Assembly (NCBI GenBank): GCA_040394255.1
Contig: JBEBSP010000134.1
Location: 1 to 7,362, forward strand
Length of the DNA: 7,362 nt
Direction: 5' to 3'
Source of the DNA: Agaricicola taiwanensis_A
GTDB taxonomy: Bacteria; Pseudomonadota; Alphaproteobacteria; Rhizobiales; Methylopilaceae
How positions within the stretch are numbered: the first letter of the stretch is position 1; the number at the start of each line of letters is the position of its first letter. The notes beneath the pieces were generated by a model. It made no database searches and was not told where the DNA came from. It saw only the letters and a list, made by a program, of their open reading frames with translations. Positions 1 to 6,559 of the stretch are shown here, piece after piece. The position numbers and the translations under genes were made by a program.

Positions 1-1
1 G

Positions 2-124
2 GGTCAGGACAAGTCGGCCTTCGCCGGTACATTCTCAAGCATCGCCGCTGCTTTGGGTTTATCAGACTTAAATGCTGCAAAAATAACGGCCGTTTTAAGG
101 TTGAAACGGCCGTTATTATTTTAA
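2..124 (+). CDS. Possible 3' end of an upstream gene (Flp pilin-like tail?), partial
   Basis: Reading from base 2, a frame stays open from the window edge to a TAA at 122-124. Its first half has codons ending mostly in G or C, like the real genes here, and contains KSAFAGTFSSIAAALG, which resembles the small, Ala/Ser/Thr-rich C-terminus of Flp/Fap pilins. A pilin gene is often found directly before cpaA in alphaproteobacteria, so context agrees. Against this, the second half of the frame runs straight through the hairpin at 82-117 and loses the codon bias after about codon 18. A different frame stops at 69-71, just before the hairpin, which would be a more natural end. The hydrophobic pilin core and the cleavage site lie outside the window, so identity is a guess from context and composition. 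Confidence 0.25.
   Translation, partial: GQDKSAFAGTFSSIAAALGLSDLNAAKITAVLRLKRPLLF
82..122 (+). terminator. Strong hairpin with T-rich tail (terminator-like or attenuator)
   Basis: Bases 82-95 pair perfectly with 104-117, giving a 14-bp stem with a GC-rich core (ACGGCCGT) and an 8-base loop (96-103). The stem is followed by TATTATTTT, and A-rich sequence precedes it, so it could work in both directions. It sits just before cpaA, only about 30 bases from its start. The simplest reading is a rho-independent terminator for the upstream gene. Because no clear promoter fits between it and cpaA, partial read-through may supply cpaA, giving high pilin and low peptidase expression; that part is inference. 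Confidence 0.8.
85..114. repeat. Two copies of the 10-base palindrome AACGGCCGTT
   Basis: AACGGCCGTT is its own reverse complement and occurs at 85-94 and again at 105-114, 20 bases start to start. The two copies form the arms of the terminator-like hairpin. Since each arm is itself a palindrome and the spacing is close to two helical turns, the element could also be read as paired sites for a dimeric DNA-binding protein. No protein is known to me for this motif; the hairpin explanation is sufficient on its own. Confidence 0.6.
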
Positions 125-148
125 TATCACATCTTTTCTGGCTGATGT

Positions 149-658
149 ATGGTTGTGCCAATTGAAGCCATTTTTATGTGCTTTATTGTTGCGAGCTTAA
201 TGGCGGCAGCGATCTGCGACCTGCTGACCATGACCATTCCAAACAGTCTGACGCTGTCTTTCGCCCTGGGTTTTCCAGTGGCTGCTGCGTTGACGGGAAT
301 GGATTTTCCAACGGCAGGCTGGCATCTGGCGGCGGGCGCGCTGATCCTCGCAGTGTGTTTTGGCCTGTTCGCACTTGGCTGGCTTGGCGGCGGGGATGCG
401 AAACTGGCCGCCGGTGTCGGCCTGTGGCTCGGGTTTGATCTTCTTATGCCGTGGCTGGTGATGATGGCGCTCTTTGGGGGCGCGCTGACGCTGGGTCTTC
501 TCATCGGCCGGCAACTGCCGCTTCCGCACATTCTTGGACGTCACGACTGGGCGGTCCGGTTGCACCATCCCACGACGGGCGTGCCTTACGGCATAGCGAT
601 CGCGGCCGGCGCTCTCTGGGTGCTTCCCATGTCACACTGGGCCAAGTTGTTAAGCTGA
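149..658 (+). CDS. cpaA: CpaA/TadV-type prepilin peptidase (A24 family)
   Basis: This 169-residue, very hydrophobic protein is an inner-membrane aspartic peptidase that removes the short leader from Flp prepilins and pseudopilins. Both catalytic aspartates are visible: D24 in CDLLTMTIPN near the N-terminus and D83 in the GxGD motif (WLGGGDAKL). The C-terminal VPYGIAIAAGAL segment is also conserved in the family. About five or six membrane segments are expected. It lacks the N-terminal cytoplasmic zinc domain of larger type IV prepilin peptidases, which is normal for the CpaA/TadV group. The ATG at 149 has no good ribosome site; an ATG at 176 (residue 10) has a weak GAAG eight bases upstream, but would leave the first aspartate unusually close to the start, so 149 is preferred. 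It is separated from cpaB by 112 bases, so it may be transcribed separately. Confidence 0.93.
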   Translation: MVVPIEAIFMCFIVASLMAAAICDLLTMTIPNSLTLSFALGFPVAAALTGMDFPTAGWHLAAGALILAVCFGLFALGWLGGGDAKLAAGVGLWLGFDLLMPWLVMMALFGGALTLGLLIGRQLPLPHILGRHDWAVRLHHPTTGVPYGIAIAAGALWVLPMSHWAKLLS

Positions 659-770
659 ACGGCCAACAATACAAAATCAGATAGATATCATTAACCATAC
701 ATTGACCTTTCATTGCTCCAATCCGGCATGAGGCCGTGGTGCGCGGCCACCAGCCACAAGGTATCGGCGT
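659..770 (+). promoter_or_regulatory. cpaA-cpaB intergenic region, probable promoter of the cpaB operon
   Basis: This is the only sizeable gap inside the locus. Its first part is clearly AT-rich (21 G/C in the 60 bases 661-720) against coding sequence near 60 percent G/C. It contains a CtrA-like site (691-705) that runs into TTGACC at 702-707, a plausible -35 element. No convincing -10 hexamer lies 16 to 18 bases further on (the best is around 725-731), which fits a promoter needing an activator. The last part carries AAGGT (758-762), eight bases before the cpaB ATG, as the ribosome site. Confidence 0.5.
691..705 (+). promoter_or_regulatory. Candidate CtrA binding site (TTAACCAT box)
   Basis: TTAACCAT at 691-698 matches the 8-base alphaproteobacterial CtrA box, and the wider sequence is TTAA, seven bases, TTGA, one mismatch from the two-part consensus TTAA-N7-TTAA. 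It overlaps the putative -35 element TTGACC, where CtrA commonly binds activated promoters. In Caulobacter, pilus genes are known CtrA targets, so the role fits. An 8-base match can occur by chance, so this is a good candidate only. Confidence 0.5.
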
Positions 771-1583
771 ATGAAGGGCTCTCGTATTCTCGTTTTGGGT
801 GTCGCCATCCTCGCAGGCGGCGCGGCCGCGCTGCTCTCCCAGCGTGGAGACAAGCCCGCGCCGGTGGTCATCAAAAGTGAACCTGCTCCCAAGCTCGACA
901 CGGTTGAGATTCTCGTCGCCAGTGCCGACATTCCCATGGGAACCGCGGTGAAAGCCGAGCAACTGGCGTGGAAGAAATGGCCGCGGGAAGAAGCCAGGAG
1001 CTTCATCCAGCTGCAAGCGGGGAAAGATGTCAAAACCGATTATGTCGGGGCCATAGCCCGGCAGCCCTTTGTGACCGGCGAGCCCATAAACGACAACAAG
1101 ATCATCAAGGCCGGGTCGGGTTTCATGTCCGCCATCCTGCCATCCGGCATGCGGGCCATCGCGACTGAAATTTCAGCGGAAACAGGCGCTGGTGGCTTCA
1201 TCCTGCCGAACGATCGCGTCGATGTGATTCTGACGCGGCGCGAAAACATCAATGGCACCGAGCAATTCGTATCCTCGACGCTTCTGACGAATGTGCGGGC
1301 CCTGGCCATCGACCAGACCATTGAAGAACAGAATGGGAAAAAGGTCGTCGTTGGCAGGACCGCAACACTGGAGTTGTTGCCGCGTCAGGCCGAGGCGCTC
1401 GCGCTGGCACGTCAGCTGGGGACGATTTCCCTGGCACTGAGAGCCATGGTCGACACCAATCCGGAGGGGCTGGCAGGCGGCGTCCTCCCTCAGTTTGGCG
1501 AGGGTCTGCAAGGAAAACAGCAAGGCGAGGCAAACCGTCTCAACGTTGTTCGCTACGGCGTCACGACACAGGCCGTGCAATGA
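771..1583 (+). CDS. cpaB: CpaB/RcpC pilus assembly protein (SAF domain)
   Basis: This 270-residue protein belongs to the CpaB/RcpC family, periplasmic partners of the Tad secretin. One N-terminal hydrophobic segment (about residues 5-23) acts as an anchor or uncleaved signal. Next comes a SAF domain starting near residue 44 (TVEILVASADIPMGTAVKAE, with the typical WPREEA stretch after it), then the family-specific region with LPSGMRAIATEI and ILPNDRVDVILTR (residues 123-156), and a variable C-terminus (about 230-270). Length is usual for the family. The start at 771 is supported by AAGGT eight bases upstream and by the signal segment directly after it. The stop overlaps the start of cpaC in an ATGA, indicating coupled translation. 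Its exact molecular task is not well defined; stabilising or gating the secretin is the usual proposal. Confidence 0.93.
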   Translation: MKGSRILVLGVAILAGGAAALLSQRGDKPAPVVIKSEPAPKLDTVEILVASADIPMGTAVKAEQLAWKKWPREEARSFIQLQAGKDVKTDYVGAIARQPFVTGEPINDNKIIKAGSGFMSAILPSGMRAIATEISAETGAGGFILPNDRVDVILTRRENINGTEQFVSSTLLTNVRALAIDQTIEEQNGKKVVVGRTATLELLPRQAEALALARQLGTISLALRAMVDTNPEGLAGGVLPQFGEGLQGKQQGEANRLNVVRYGVTTQAVQ

Positions 1584-3055
1584 GTGCTAAGGGGCTGGGG
1601 AAAATGAATTTCATACATATGATGGCCAGGCTTGCGCTCGCGATGACCGTGGCGCTGGCGCCGTTGCTGGGTGGTCCTGCTCAGGCTGCCGATCCGGCCT
1701 ATCCTGCGGCTTTGCTTACCCATAGCAATTCGAAGCAGGTTACTTTGGGGATCGGCAAGTCCATGGTGGTGGAACTGCCGCGCGATGCCTCCGAGGTCAT
1801 CGTGGCGGATCCAAAGATAGCCAATGCCGTGGTCCGTTCCGCGCGAAGGGCCTTTCTGATCGGTGTGGCGGGTGGGGCGACCAGCATTATCTTCATAGAT
1901 GCGGACGGTCAGCAGATCGTTGCCCTGGATGTCGTGGTCGCCCGCGATGTTGGCGCGTTGCAGACCTCGTTGCGCACGGTGCTTCCGGAATCCCCGATCG
2001 TGGTCAGTTCCGTCGGTGATTCCGTGATGGTGACCGGTTCGGTCCGTTCGGCGTCCGATGCCGCGACCGCTGTTGCCCTGGCCGGACAATTCGTCGGCGA
2101 TGCGACCAAGGTCATCAATTCCCTGGCCGTAACCGACAGGGATCAGGTTCTCCTGAAGGTGACCGTGGCCGAAGTGCAGCGCAATGTCGCAAAGCAGCTC
2201 GGCATCAACTGGGATGCGGGAATGCGTCTCGGGGCGACCATTCTGGGCGGCAGCTCAACGCCTCCCTTCGGTTTGGGCTCCGCGCTTGCCAATATTATCG
2301 AGCCGGACGGCGATGCTAATCCTGGCCTGCGCAGGATCACGTCCGGAGGAAACGGAATAGGCAGCTCCTATGTAGGCCAGAAAGGGTTCTCCGTCGCCAA
2401 TCTGCGGGCTTTGGAACAGAACGGCGTGATGCGCACGCTCGCTGAACCCAATCTTACGGCGATATCGGGAGAATCGGCTCAGTTCCTGGCAGGCGGAGAG
2501 TTCCCGGTTCCCACGGGGCGCACATGCACGCCCGAAAATGGCTGTAACGTCAGTATCGAATTCAAGAAATTCGGCGTGTCGCTCAATTTCACGCCCGTCG
2601 TGATTTCTGGCGGCCGGATCAGCATGAAGATCAATACGGAAGTCAGCGAACTGTCGAATGAAGGAGCGTTCACCCAGGCCGACGGCTTTACCATTCCGTC
2701 ACTGAAGGTGAGGCGCGCCGACACGACTGTCGAAGTTCCCTCAGGCGGCGCCATCGCGCTCGCCGGCATGATTCAGCAGTCAACGAAGCAGGCTATCGCG
2801 GGCCTTCCCGGCGCCAAGGATATTCCCATCATCGGCTCGCTGTTCCGCAGTCGGGACTTCCTGAAATCTGAAACCGAGCTGGTGATCTTCGTGACACCCT
2901 ATCTGGCCAAGCCGACGCGTCCTGACGCCATCGCAAGGCCGGATGACGGCTTTGTTAATCCCAATGACGCCGAGGGGTATTTCCTGGGGCGCATGAACAA
3001 GGTTTACGGCGTCACCCCCAAGGGTGGAGCGCGCGTTGGTTTCATCGTCGATTGA
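1580..3055 (+). CDS. cpaC: CpaC/RcpA outer-membrane secretin of the Tad pilus
   Basis: This 491-residue protein forms the outer-membrane channel for the pilus. A Sec signal peptide is clear, with a hydrophobic core (about 17-33) and AQA/ADPA as the cleavage site after residue 36. The mature part has a pilus N-terminal domain (about 48-118: VTLGIGKSMVVELP, EVIVADPKIANAVV), a BON-like domain (about 124-184: VMVTGSVRSASDA) and the secretin domain (about 275-442), including LAEPNLTAISGESAQFLAGG, FGVSLNFTPVV, the VPSGGAIALAG motif and a final ETELVIFVTPYL strand. A CTPENGC insertion (C316, C322) lies just after GGEFPVP. The first ATG overlaps the cpaB stop by four bases. A second in-frame ATG at 1604 has a better ribosome site and would give a 28-residue signal peptide; the mature protein is the same either way. 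Confidence 0.95.
   Translation: MSAKGLGKMNFIHMMARLALAMTVALAPLLGGPAQAADPAYPAALLTHSNSKQVTLGIGKSMVVELPRDASEVIVADPKIANAVVRSARRAFLIGVAGGATSIIFIDADGQQIVALDVVVARDVGALQTSLRTVLPESPIVVSSVGDSVMVTGSVRSASDAATAVALAGQFVGDATKVINSLAVTDRDQVLLKVTVAEVQRNVAKQLGINWDAGMRLGATILGGSSTPPFGLGSALANIIEPDGDANPGLRRITSGGNGIGSSYVGQKGFSVANLRALEQNGVMRTLAEPNLTAISGESAQFLAGGEFPVPTGRTCTPENGCNVSIEFKKFGVSLNFTPVVISGGRISMKINTEVSELSNEGAFTQADGFTIPSLKVRRADTTVEVPSGGAIALAGMIQQSTKQAIAGLPGAKDIPIIGSLFRSRDFLKSETELVIFVTPYLAKPTRPDAIARPDDGFVNPNDAEGYFLGRMNKVYGVTPKGGARVGFIVD
1589..1594 (+). promoter_or_regulatory. Ribosome site favouring an alternative cpaC start at 1604
   Basis: AAGGGG lies nine bases before the in-frame ATG at 1604 (residue 9 of the longer reading), good Shine-Dalgarno spacing. 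The upstream ATG at 1580 has only a short AGG at 1570-1572, and may instead rely on ribosomes finishing cpaB. Either or both starts could be used. Confidence 0.4.
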
Positions 3056-3063
3056 TACAGGCT

Positions 3064-3067
3064 GGAG
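3064..3067 (+). promoter_or_regulatory. Ribosome binding site deciding the cpaD start
   Basis: GGAG lies 11 bases before the ATG at 3079. A longer reading from a TTG at 3052 would overlap the end of cpaC and put this site inside the gene, so the ATG is preferred. Confidence 0.5.
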
Positions 3068-3078
3068 TGAGTGACGCT

Positions 3079-3804
3079 ATGATTGATCGAACGAATGTTC
3101 GTATTCCGCTCCACGCCGCGGTTATCGCTGGCTTCGCCGCGCTGAGCCTTGGGGCCTGCGCATCGGACCCCGGCACGACCGCTTCGGCATCCTCGACATT
3201 CCGGGAGCGTCATCCGATTGTTGTCGCCGAAGGAAGTGAAATTCTGGACATCGTTCCGGGTGGTGGTCCAGGCGGCCTGACGGAACGCCAGCGCGAGGAT
3301 GTGCGCGGCTTCGCTGAAAGCTGGCGTCAGCAGGGAAGGGGGCTGGTATCCATTCAACTGCCCCGGGGCGGAGCCACCGATGCGGCCTCATCCCACACCA
3401 TGCGCGCCTTACGAACCGAACTGGTGGCCGGAGGCGTGCCCTCCCGCGCGATTTCCGTGTCCAGCTATGCCGCGTCTCATCCAAGCCAGCTGGCGCCGAC
3501 CCGTATCAGCTTTCCCAAGCTGACGGCCGAAGTCGCATCCCGGTGCGGTGAGTGGCCGGAGGATTTGGGCAATAGCTTGAACAGGTCTGGCAGAAACAAC
3601 GGCGACTACACAAACTTCGGCTGCGCCTACCAGAACAATCTGGCCGCCATGATCGCCGATCCCGAAGACATCATACGGCCACGGGCGGAAACGCCGGCGA
3701 GCGGGGCGCGGCGCGTGACGATGTTTGACAAATACCAGAAGGGCGAAGCAACGGGCGCGGCCTCGAACGGAGACGGGGAATCTGCCAGTGGGGCCGGACA
3801 ATGA
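3079..3804 (+). CDS. cpaD: CpaD pilus biogenesis lipoprotein
   Basis: This 241-residue protein belongs to the CpaD family, an alphaproteobacterial Tad component that is probably attached to the outer membrane and helps the CpaC secretin. It begins with a lipoprotein signal: a basic start (MIDRTNVR), a hydrophobic run (about 10-24) and the lipobox LGAC, with C27 as the lipidated residue. The family hallmarks are in the C-terminal half: CGEWPEDLG (156-164), NFGCAYQNNLAAMIADPEDI (179-198) and DKYQKGEAT (217-225). C156 and C182 could form a disulfide in the periplasm (inference). The tail after 225 is low-complexity Gly/Ala/Ser. The ATG at 3079 is chosen because it follows a GGAG site and gives a normal short lipoprotein signal; a TTG at 3052 would add nine residues. 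The stop overlaps the cpaE start by four bases. Confidence 0.93.
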   Translation: MIDRTNVRIPLHAAVIAGFAALSLGACASDPGTTASASSTFRERHPIVVAEGSEILDIVPGGGPGGLTERQREDVRGFAESWRQQGRGLVSIQLPRGGATDAASSHTMRALRTELVAGGVPSRAISVSSYAASHPSQLAPTRISFPKLTAEVASRCGEWPEDLGNSLNRSGRNNGDYTNFGCAYQNNLAAMIADPEDIIRPRAETPASGARRVTMFDKYQKGEATGAASNGDGESASGAGQ

Positions 3805-5075
3805 GCGATATGACACAAGGCGACGAACACGATAACGAATCCGCGGAAGCAAGAGGCGACGATGTTATCGCGCCCTTGCCGAGGGTCTCCATTCAGGCTT
3901 TCTGCGAAACGCCCGCCATTGCCCAGATGGTTCAGACTGCGGCGCTCGATCGCCGCATGTCGAAGGCGCACGTCAAGGTCCAGATGGGCGGCATGCCGGC
4001 GGCCATCGAGGCCTATCGCAGTTCTCCCACGCCGAACGTCATCGTGCTGGAGAGCGACGCGAAGCGCGAGGTTGTCATAGAGAACCTGGATCGGCTGTCC
4101 GGCTTCTGCGACACCGGAACCAAGGTGGTGGTGATCGGCCGTCTCAATGACGTCGTTCTCTATCGGGAATTGATGCGCCGAGGCGTCAGTGAATATCTGG
4201 TCGCTCCGATAGGCGAGATGGAGCTGATCTCGACACTGTCGCGCATATTCCGCGCGCCTGGCTCCGAACCCGTGGGCAGGACCATAGCCTTCGTCGGAGC
4301 CAAGGGCGGTGCCGGCGCTTCCACCGTGTCGCATAATGTGTCCTGGGCCATTGCGCGCAACCTCGAGCTCGATACGGTTATTGTCGATCTTGACCTCGCC
4401 TTTGGCACGGCCGGACTCGACTTCAATCAGGACCCGCCACAGGGCGTTGCCGAGGCGGTGTATTCGCCGGAGCGGCTCGACAGCAATGTCGTCGATCGTC
4501 TGCTGGCTAAATGCACGGATCATCTCAGTCTGCTCGCGGCTCCATCGACACTGGATCGTGCCTATGATTTCCGCGAGGATTCCTTCGATCCGCTCCTCGA
4601 CATCTTGCGCGCCAATGTTCCATGCATCGTGCTGGACGTTCCGCATGTCTGGTCGGCTTGGACGCGCCGGTCGCTCATCGTGGCCGACGAAATCGTCGTT
4701 GTCGCCTCTCCCGATCTGGCGAATCTGCGGAATGCAAAGAATATCTTCGATACACTGAACAACGAGCGCCCCAATGACGCTCCGCCACGGCTCGTCCTGA
4801 ACCAGGTCGGCGTCCCCAAGCGGCCTGAAATCAAGCCGGCTGACTTTGCCAAGGCTTTGGGGGTGGATCCTATCGGGATCATTTCCTTTGAGGCCCAGAC
4901 ATTCGGGACGGCCGCGAACAATGGGCAGATGATCGCTGAAATGGCCGCTGCGCACAAAGCCAATGAAATATTCCTCGATATCGCGAGAGTGGTAACGGGT
5001 CGATCCGAGGTCCGCAGCCAGAAGAAGAGTCTTTTGTCCCCGATTTTGACCCGACTTTCCAAGAAGTCAGCGTGA
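3801..5075 (+). CDS. cpaE: CpaE/TadZ pilus localisation protein (ParA/MinD-like ATPase)
   Basis: This 424-residue cytoplasmic protein is of the CpaE/TadZ type, which marks the cell site where the pilus machine assembles. The acidic start (residues 5-21) is followed by a receiver-like domain (about 28-150: NVIVLESD, TKVVVIGRLND, GVSEYLVAPI) and a ParA/MinD-type ATPase domain (about 160-400). The P-loop is GAKGGAGAST (166-175): the signature lysine K168 is present, while the position of the usual Walker A lysine is alanine (A173), as is common in this family. DTVIVDLDLAFG (191-202) is the switch I region and CIVLDVP (275-281) the Walker B strand. The C-terminus is basic (KK near 408, KKSA end). 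Translation is probably coupled to cpaD through the ATGA overlap. Whether it hydrolyses ATP cannot be told from sequence. Confidence 0.94.
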   Translation: MSDMTQGDEHDNESAEARGDDVIAPLPRVSIQAFCETPAIAQMVQTAALDRRMSKAHVKVQMGGMPAAIEAYRSSPTPNVIVLESDAKREVVIENLDRLSGFCDTGTKVVVIGRLNDVVLYRELMRRGVSEYLVAPIGEMELISTLSRIFRAPGSEPVGRTIAFVGAKGGAGASTVSHNVSWAIARNLELDTVIVDLDLAFGTAGLDFNQDPPQGVAEAVYSPERLDSNVVDRLLAKCTDHLSLLAAPSTLDRAYDFREDSFDPLLDILRANVPCIVLDVPHVWSAWTRRSLIVADEIVVVASPDLANLRNAKNIFDTLNNERPNDAPPRLVLNQVGVPKRPEIKPADFAKALGVDPIGIISFEAQTFGTAANNGQMIAEMAAAHKANEIFLDIARVVTGRSEVRSQKKSLLSPILTRLSKKSA

Positions 5076-5090
5076 TTGAACGGTAGATCA

Positions 5091-6548
5091 ATGTTCGGCA
5101 AACGTGGAAATTCCAGTCAATCTCAAGGGCTTGTGGCGACACAGGTTCAAACGGAAAGGGTTGCCGCGCCGCAGCCCGCTCTGGAGGCTCGCATCGAGCC
5201 GCTTGTGACGCCGACCCCGGTTGTCCGGGAAGCGACGGTGACGCCGAAGCGTCCACAAGCCTACTACGATATGAAAAGCGCCATTTTCTCCGCGCTGATC
5301 GAGGCCATCGATATCGGGCAGCTTGCCCGCCTGGACCAGGAGAGCGCTCGCGAGGAAATCCGCGATGTCGTGAACGACATCATCTCGATCAAGAATTTCG
5401 TGATGTCGATCGCCGAGCAGGAAGAACTGCTTGACGATATCTGCAATGATGTTCTTGGGTATGGTCCGCTTGAGCCCTTGCTCGCTCGCGATGATATCGC
5501 CGACATCATGGTGAACGGCGCGAACAAGACCTACATCGAAGTCAACGGCAAGATTCAACTCACGAATGTGCGCTTCAGAGACAACGCGCAACTCCTGAAT
5601 ATTTGCCAGCGCATTGTGAGCCAGGTCGGGCGCCGCATAGACGAGTCCTCTCCGATATGCGATGCGCGACTGCCGGACGGCAGCCGTATCAACGTGATCG
5701 GCCCCCCCTTGTCGATCGACGGGGCCACGCTCACCATCCGCAAGTTCAAGAAGGACAAGCTGACGCTCGATCAACTGGTGCGTTATGGCACCATTTCCAA
5801 AGAGGGCGCGGAAATACTGCGCATCCTTGGTCGCGTGCGGTGCAATACTCTGGTTTCAGGGGGCACCGGTTCGGGCAAGACCACGCTGCTCAATTGCCTG
5901 ACGCGGGCCATCGACCTGGATGAGCGCATCATCACCTGCGAAGACACCGCCGAACTGCAGCTCCAGCAGCCGCATGTCGTAAGGCTTGAGACCCGGCCTC
6001 CGAATATTGAAGGAGAGGGTGAAGTCACCATGCGCGATCTTGTGAAAAACTGTCTGCGCATGCGCCCTGAGCGCATCATCGTCGGCGAGGTTCGCGGCCC
6101 GGAGGCGTTTGACCTTTTGCAGGCCATGAACACCGGCCATGATGGCTCCATGGGGACGCTTCACGCCAACAGCCCGCGAGAGGCTCTGTCGCGTATGGAA
6201 GGTATGATTTCGATGGGGGGCTACAACCTTCCCGTCCGCACCATCCGCGAAATGATCTCGGGTTCGATCGATGTCATCATCCAGACCCAGCGCTTGCGCG
6301 ACGGATCGCGGCGCATCACGCACATCACCGAGGTCATGGGGATGGAAGGCGATGTGATCACGACGCAGGATCTTTTTGTCTATGAGATCAACGGGGAGGA
6401 CGCTAACGGCAAATTCATTGGCCGGCATCGTTCAACCGGTATTGGTCGCCCGCAATTCTGGGAGAGGGCGCGATATTACAATGAGGATAACAATCTGGCG
6501 CAAGCGCTTGACCAGGCCGAAGCATCCCCGATAGTTGGGGTGGCATAG
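5091..6548 (+). CDS. cpaF: CpaF/TadA pilus assembly ATPase (type II/IV secretion ATPase)
   Basis: This 485-residue protein is the hexameric ATPase that drives Tad pilus assembly from the cytoplasmic face of the inner membrane. After a variable, probably flexible N-terminus (about 1-55) comes the N-terminal domain (about 60-235) with YGPLEPLL, DIMVNG and the arginine-bearing LPDGSRINVI (194-203). The catalytic domain has Walker A GGTGSGKTT (257-265), the Asp box ITCEDTAELQL (281-291), Walker B RIIVGEVRG (328-336) and the His box GHDGSMGTLHANSPREAL (349-366). All key residues are intact and the length is typical. The ATG at 5091 gives the start MFGKRG, typical of rhizobial CpaF; a TTG at 5076 directly after the cpaE stop would add five residues and has no better ribosome site. 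The gene follows cpaE by 15 bases. Confidence 0.96.
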   Translation: MFGKRGNSSQSQGLVATQVQTERVAAPQPALEARIEPLVTPTPVVREATVTPKRPQAYYDMKSAIFSALIEAIDIGQLARLDQESAREEIRDVVNDIISIKNFVMSIAEQEELLDDICNDVLGYGPLEPLLARDDIADIMVNGANKTYIEVNGKIQLTNVRFRDNAQLLNICQRIVSQVGRRIDESSPICDARLPDGSRINVIGPPLSIDGATLTIRKFKKDKLTLDQLVRYGTISKEGAEILRILGRVRCNTLVSGGTGSGKTTLLNCLTRAIDLDERIITCEDTAELQLQQPHVVRLETRPPNIEGEGEVTMRDLVKNCLRMRPERIIVGEVRGPEAFDLLQAMNTGHDGSMGTLHANSPREALSRMEGMISMGGYNLPVRTIREMISGSIDVIIQTQRLRDGSRRITHITEVMGMEGDVITTQDLFVYEINGEDANGKFIGRHRSTGIGRPQFWERARYYNEDNNLAQALDQAEASPIVGVA

Positions 6549-6550
6549 GG
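6547..6550 (+). promoter_or_regulatory. Ribosome binding site of tadB overlapping the cpaF stop
   Basis: AGGG begins inside the cpaF TAG stop codon and lies nine bases before the tadB ATG, suggesting that translation of the two genes is linked. Confidence 0.4.
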
Positions 6551-6559
6551 CGTATCGAG

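Noticed and set aside
7..80. - strand reading at the left edge ending in a TGA near 24
   Set aside because: It is short and merely mirrors the + strand codon bias; it has no start context and would read against the locus. Too little sequence to support a gene.
732..750. Small GC-rich inverted repeats (GGCCG/CGGCC or GTGG/CCAC) before cpaB
   Set aside because: Stems of only four or five pairs with competing pairings and no T-run; expected by chance in GC-rich sequence.
3052..3078. TTG start extending cpaD by nine residues into the cpaC stop
   Set aside because: The ATG at 3079 has a GGAG upstream and gives a normal lipoprotein signal; the extension adds residues unlike a signal n-region.
3627..4955. 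442-residue open frame on the - strand across cpaE and the end of cpaD
   Set aside because: It lies wholly opposite two well-supported genes, is rich in His, Arg and Asp as expected for an antisense shadow of high-GC coding sequence, and shows no recognisable domain.
5076..5090. TTG start extending cpaF by five residues
   Set aside because: The ATG at 5091 gives the usual MFGKRG beginning and needs no rare start codon.
5088..5774. Long - strand open frame opposite cpaF (228 residues)
   Set aside because: Shadow of the strongly biased cpaF codons; cpaF has all its catalytic motifs on the + strand.
5856..6428. 190-residue - strand open frame opposite the cpaF catalytic domain
   Set aside because: Same reason: composition of a shadow frame and no family features.
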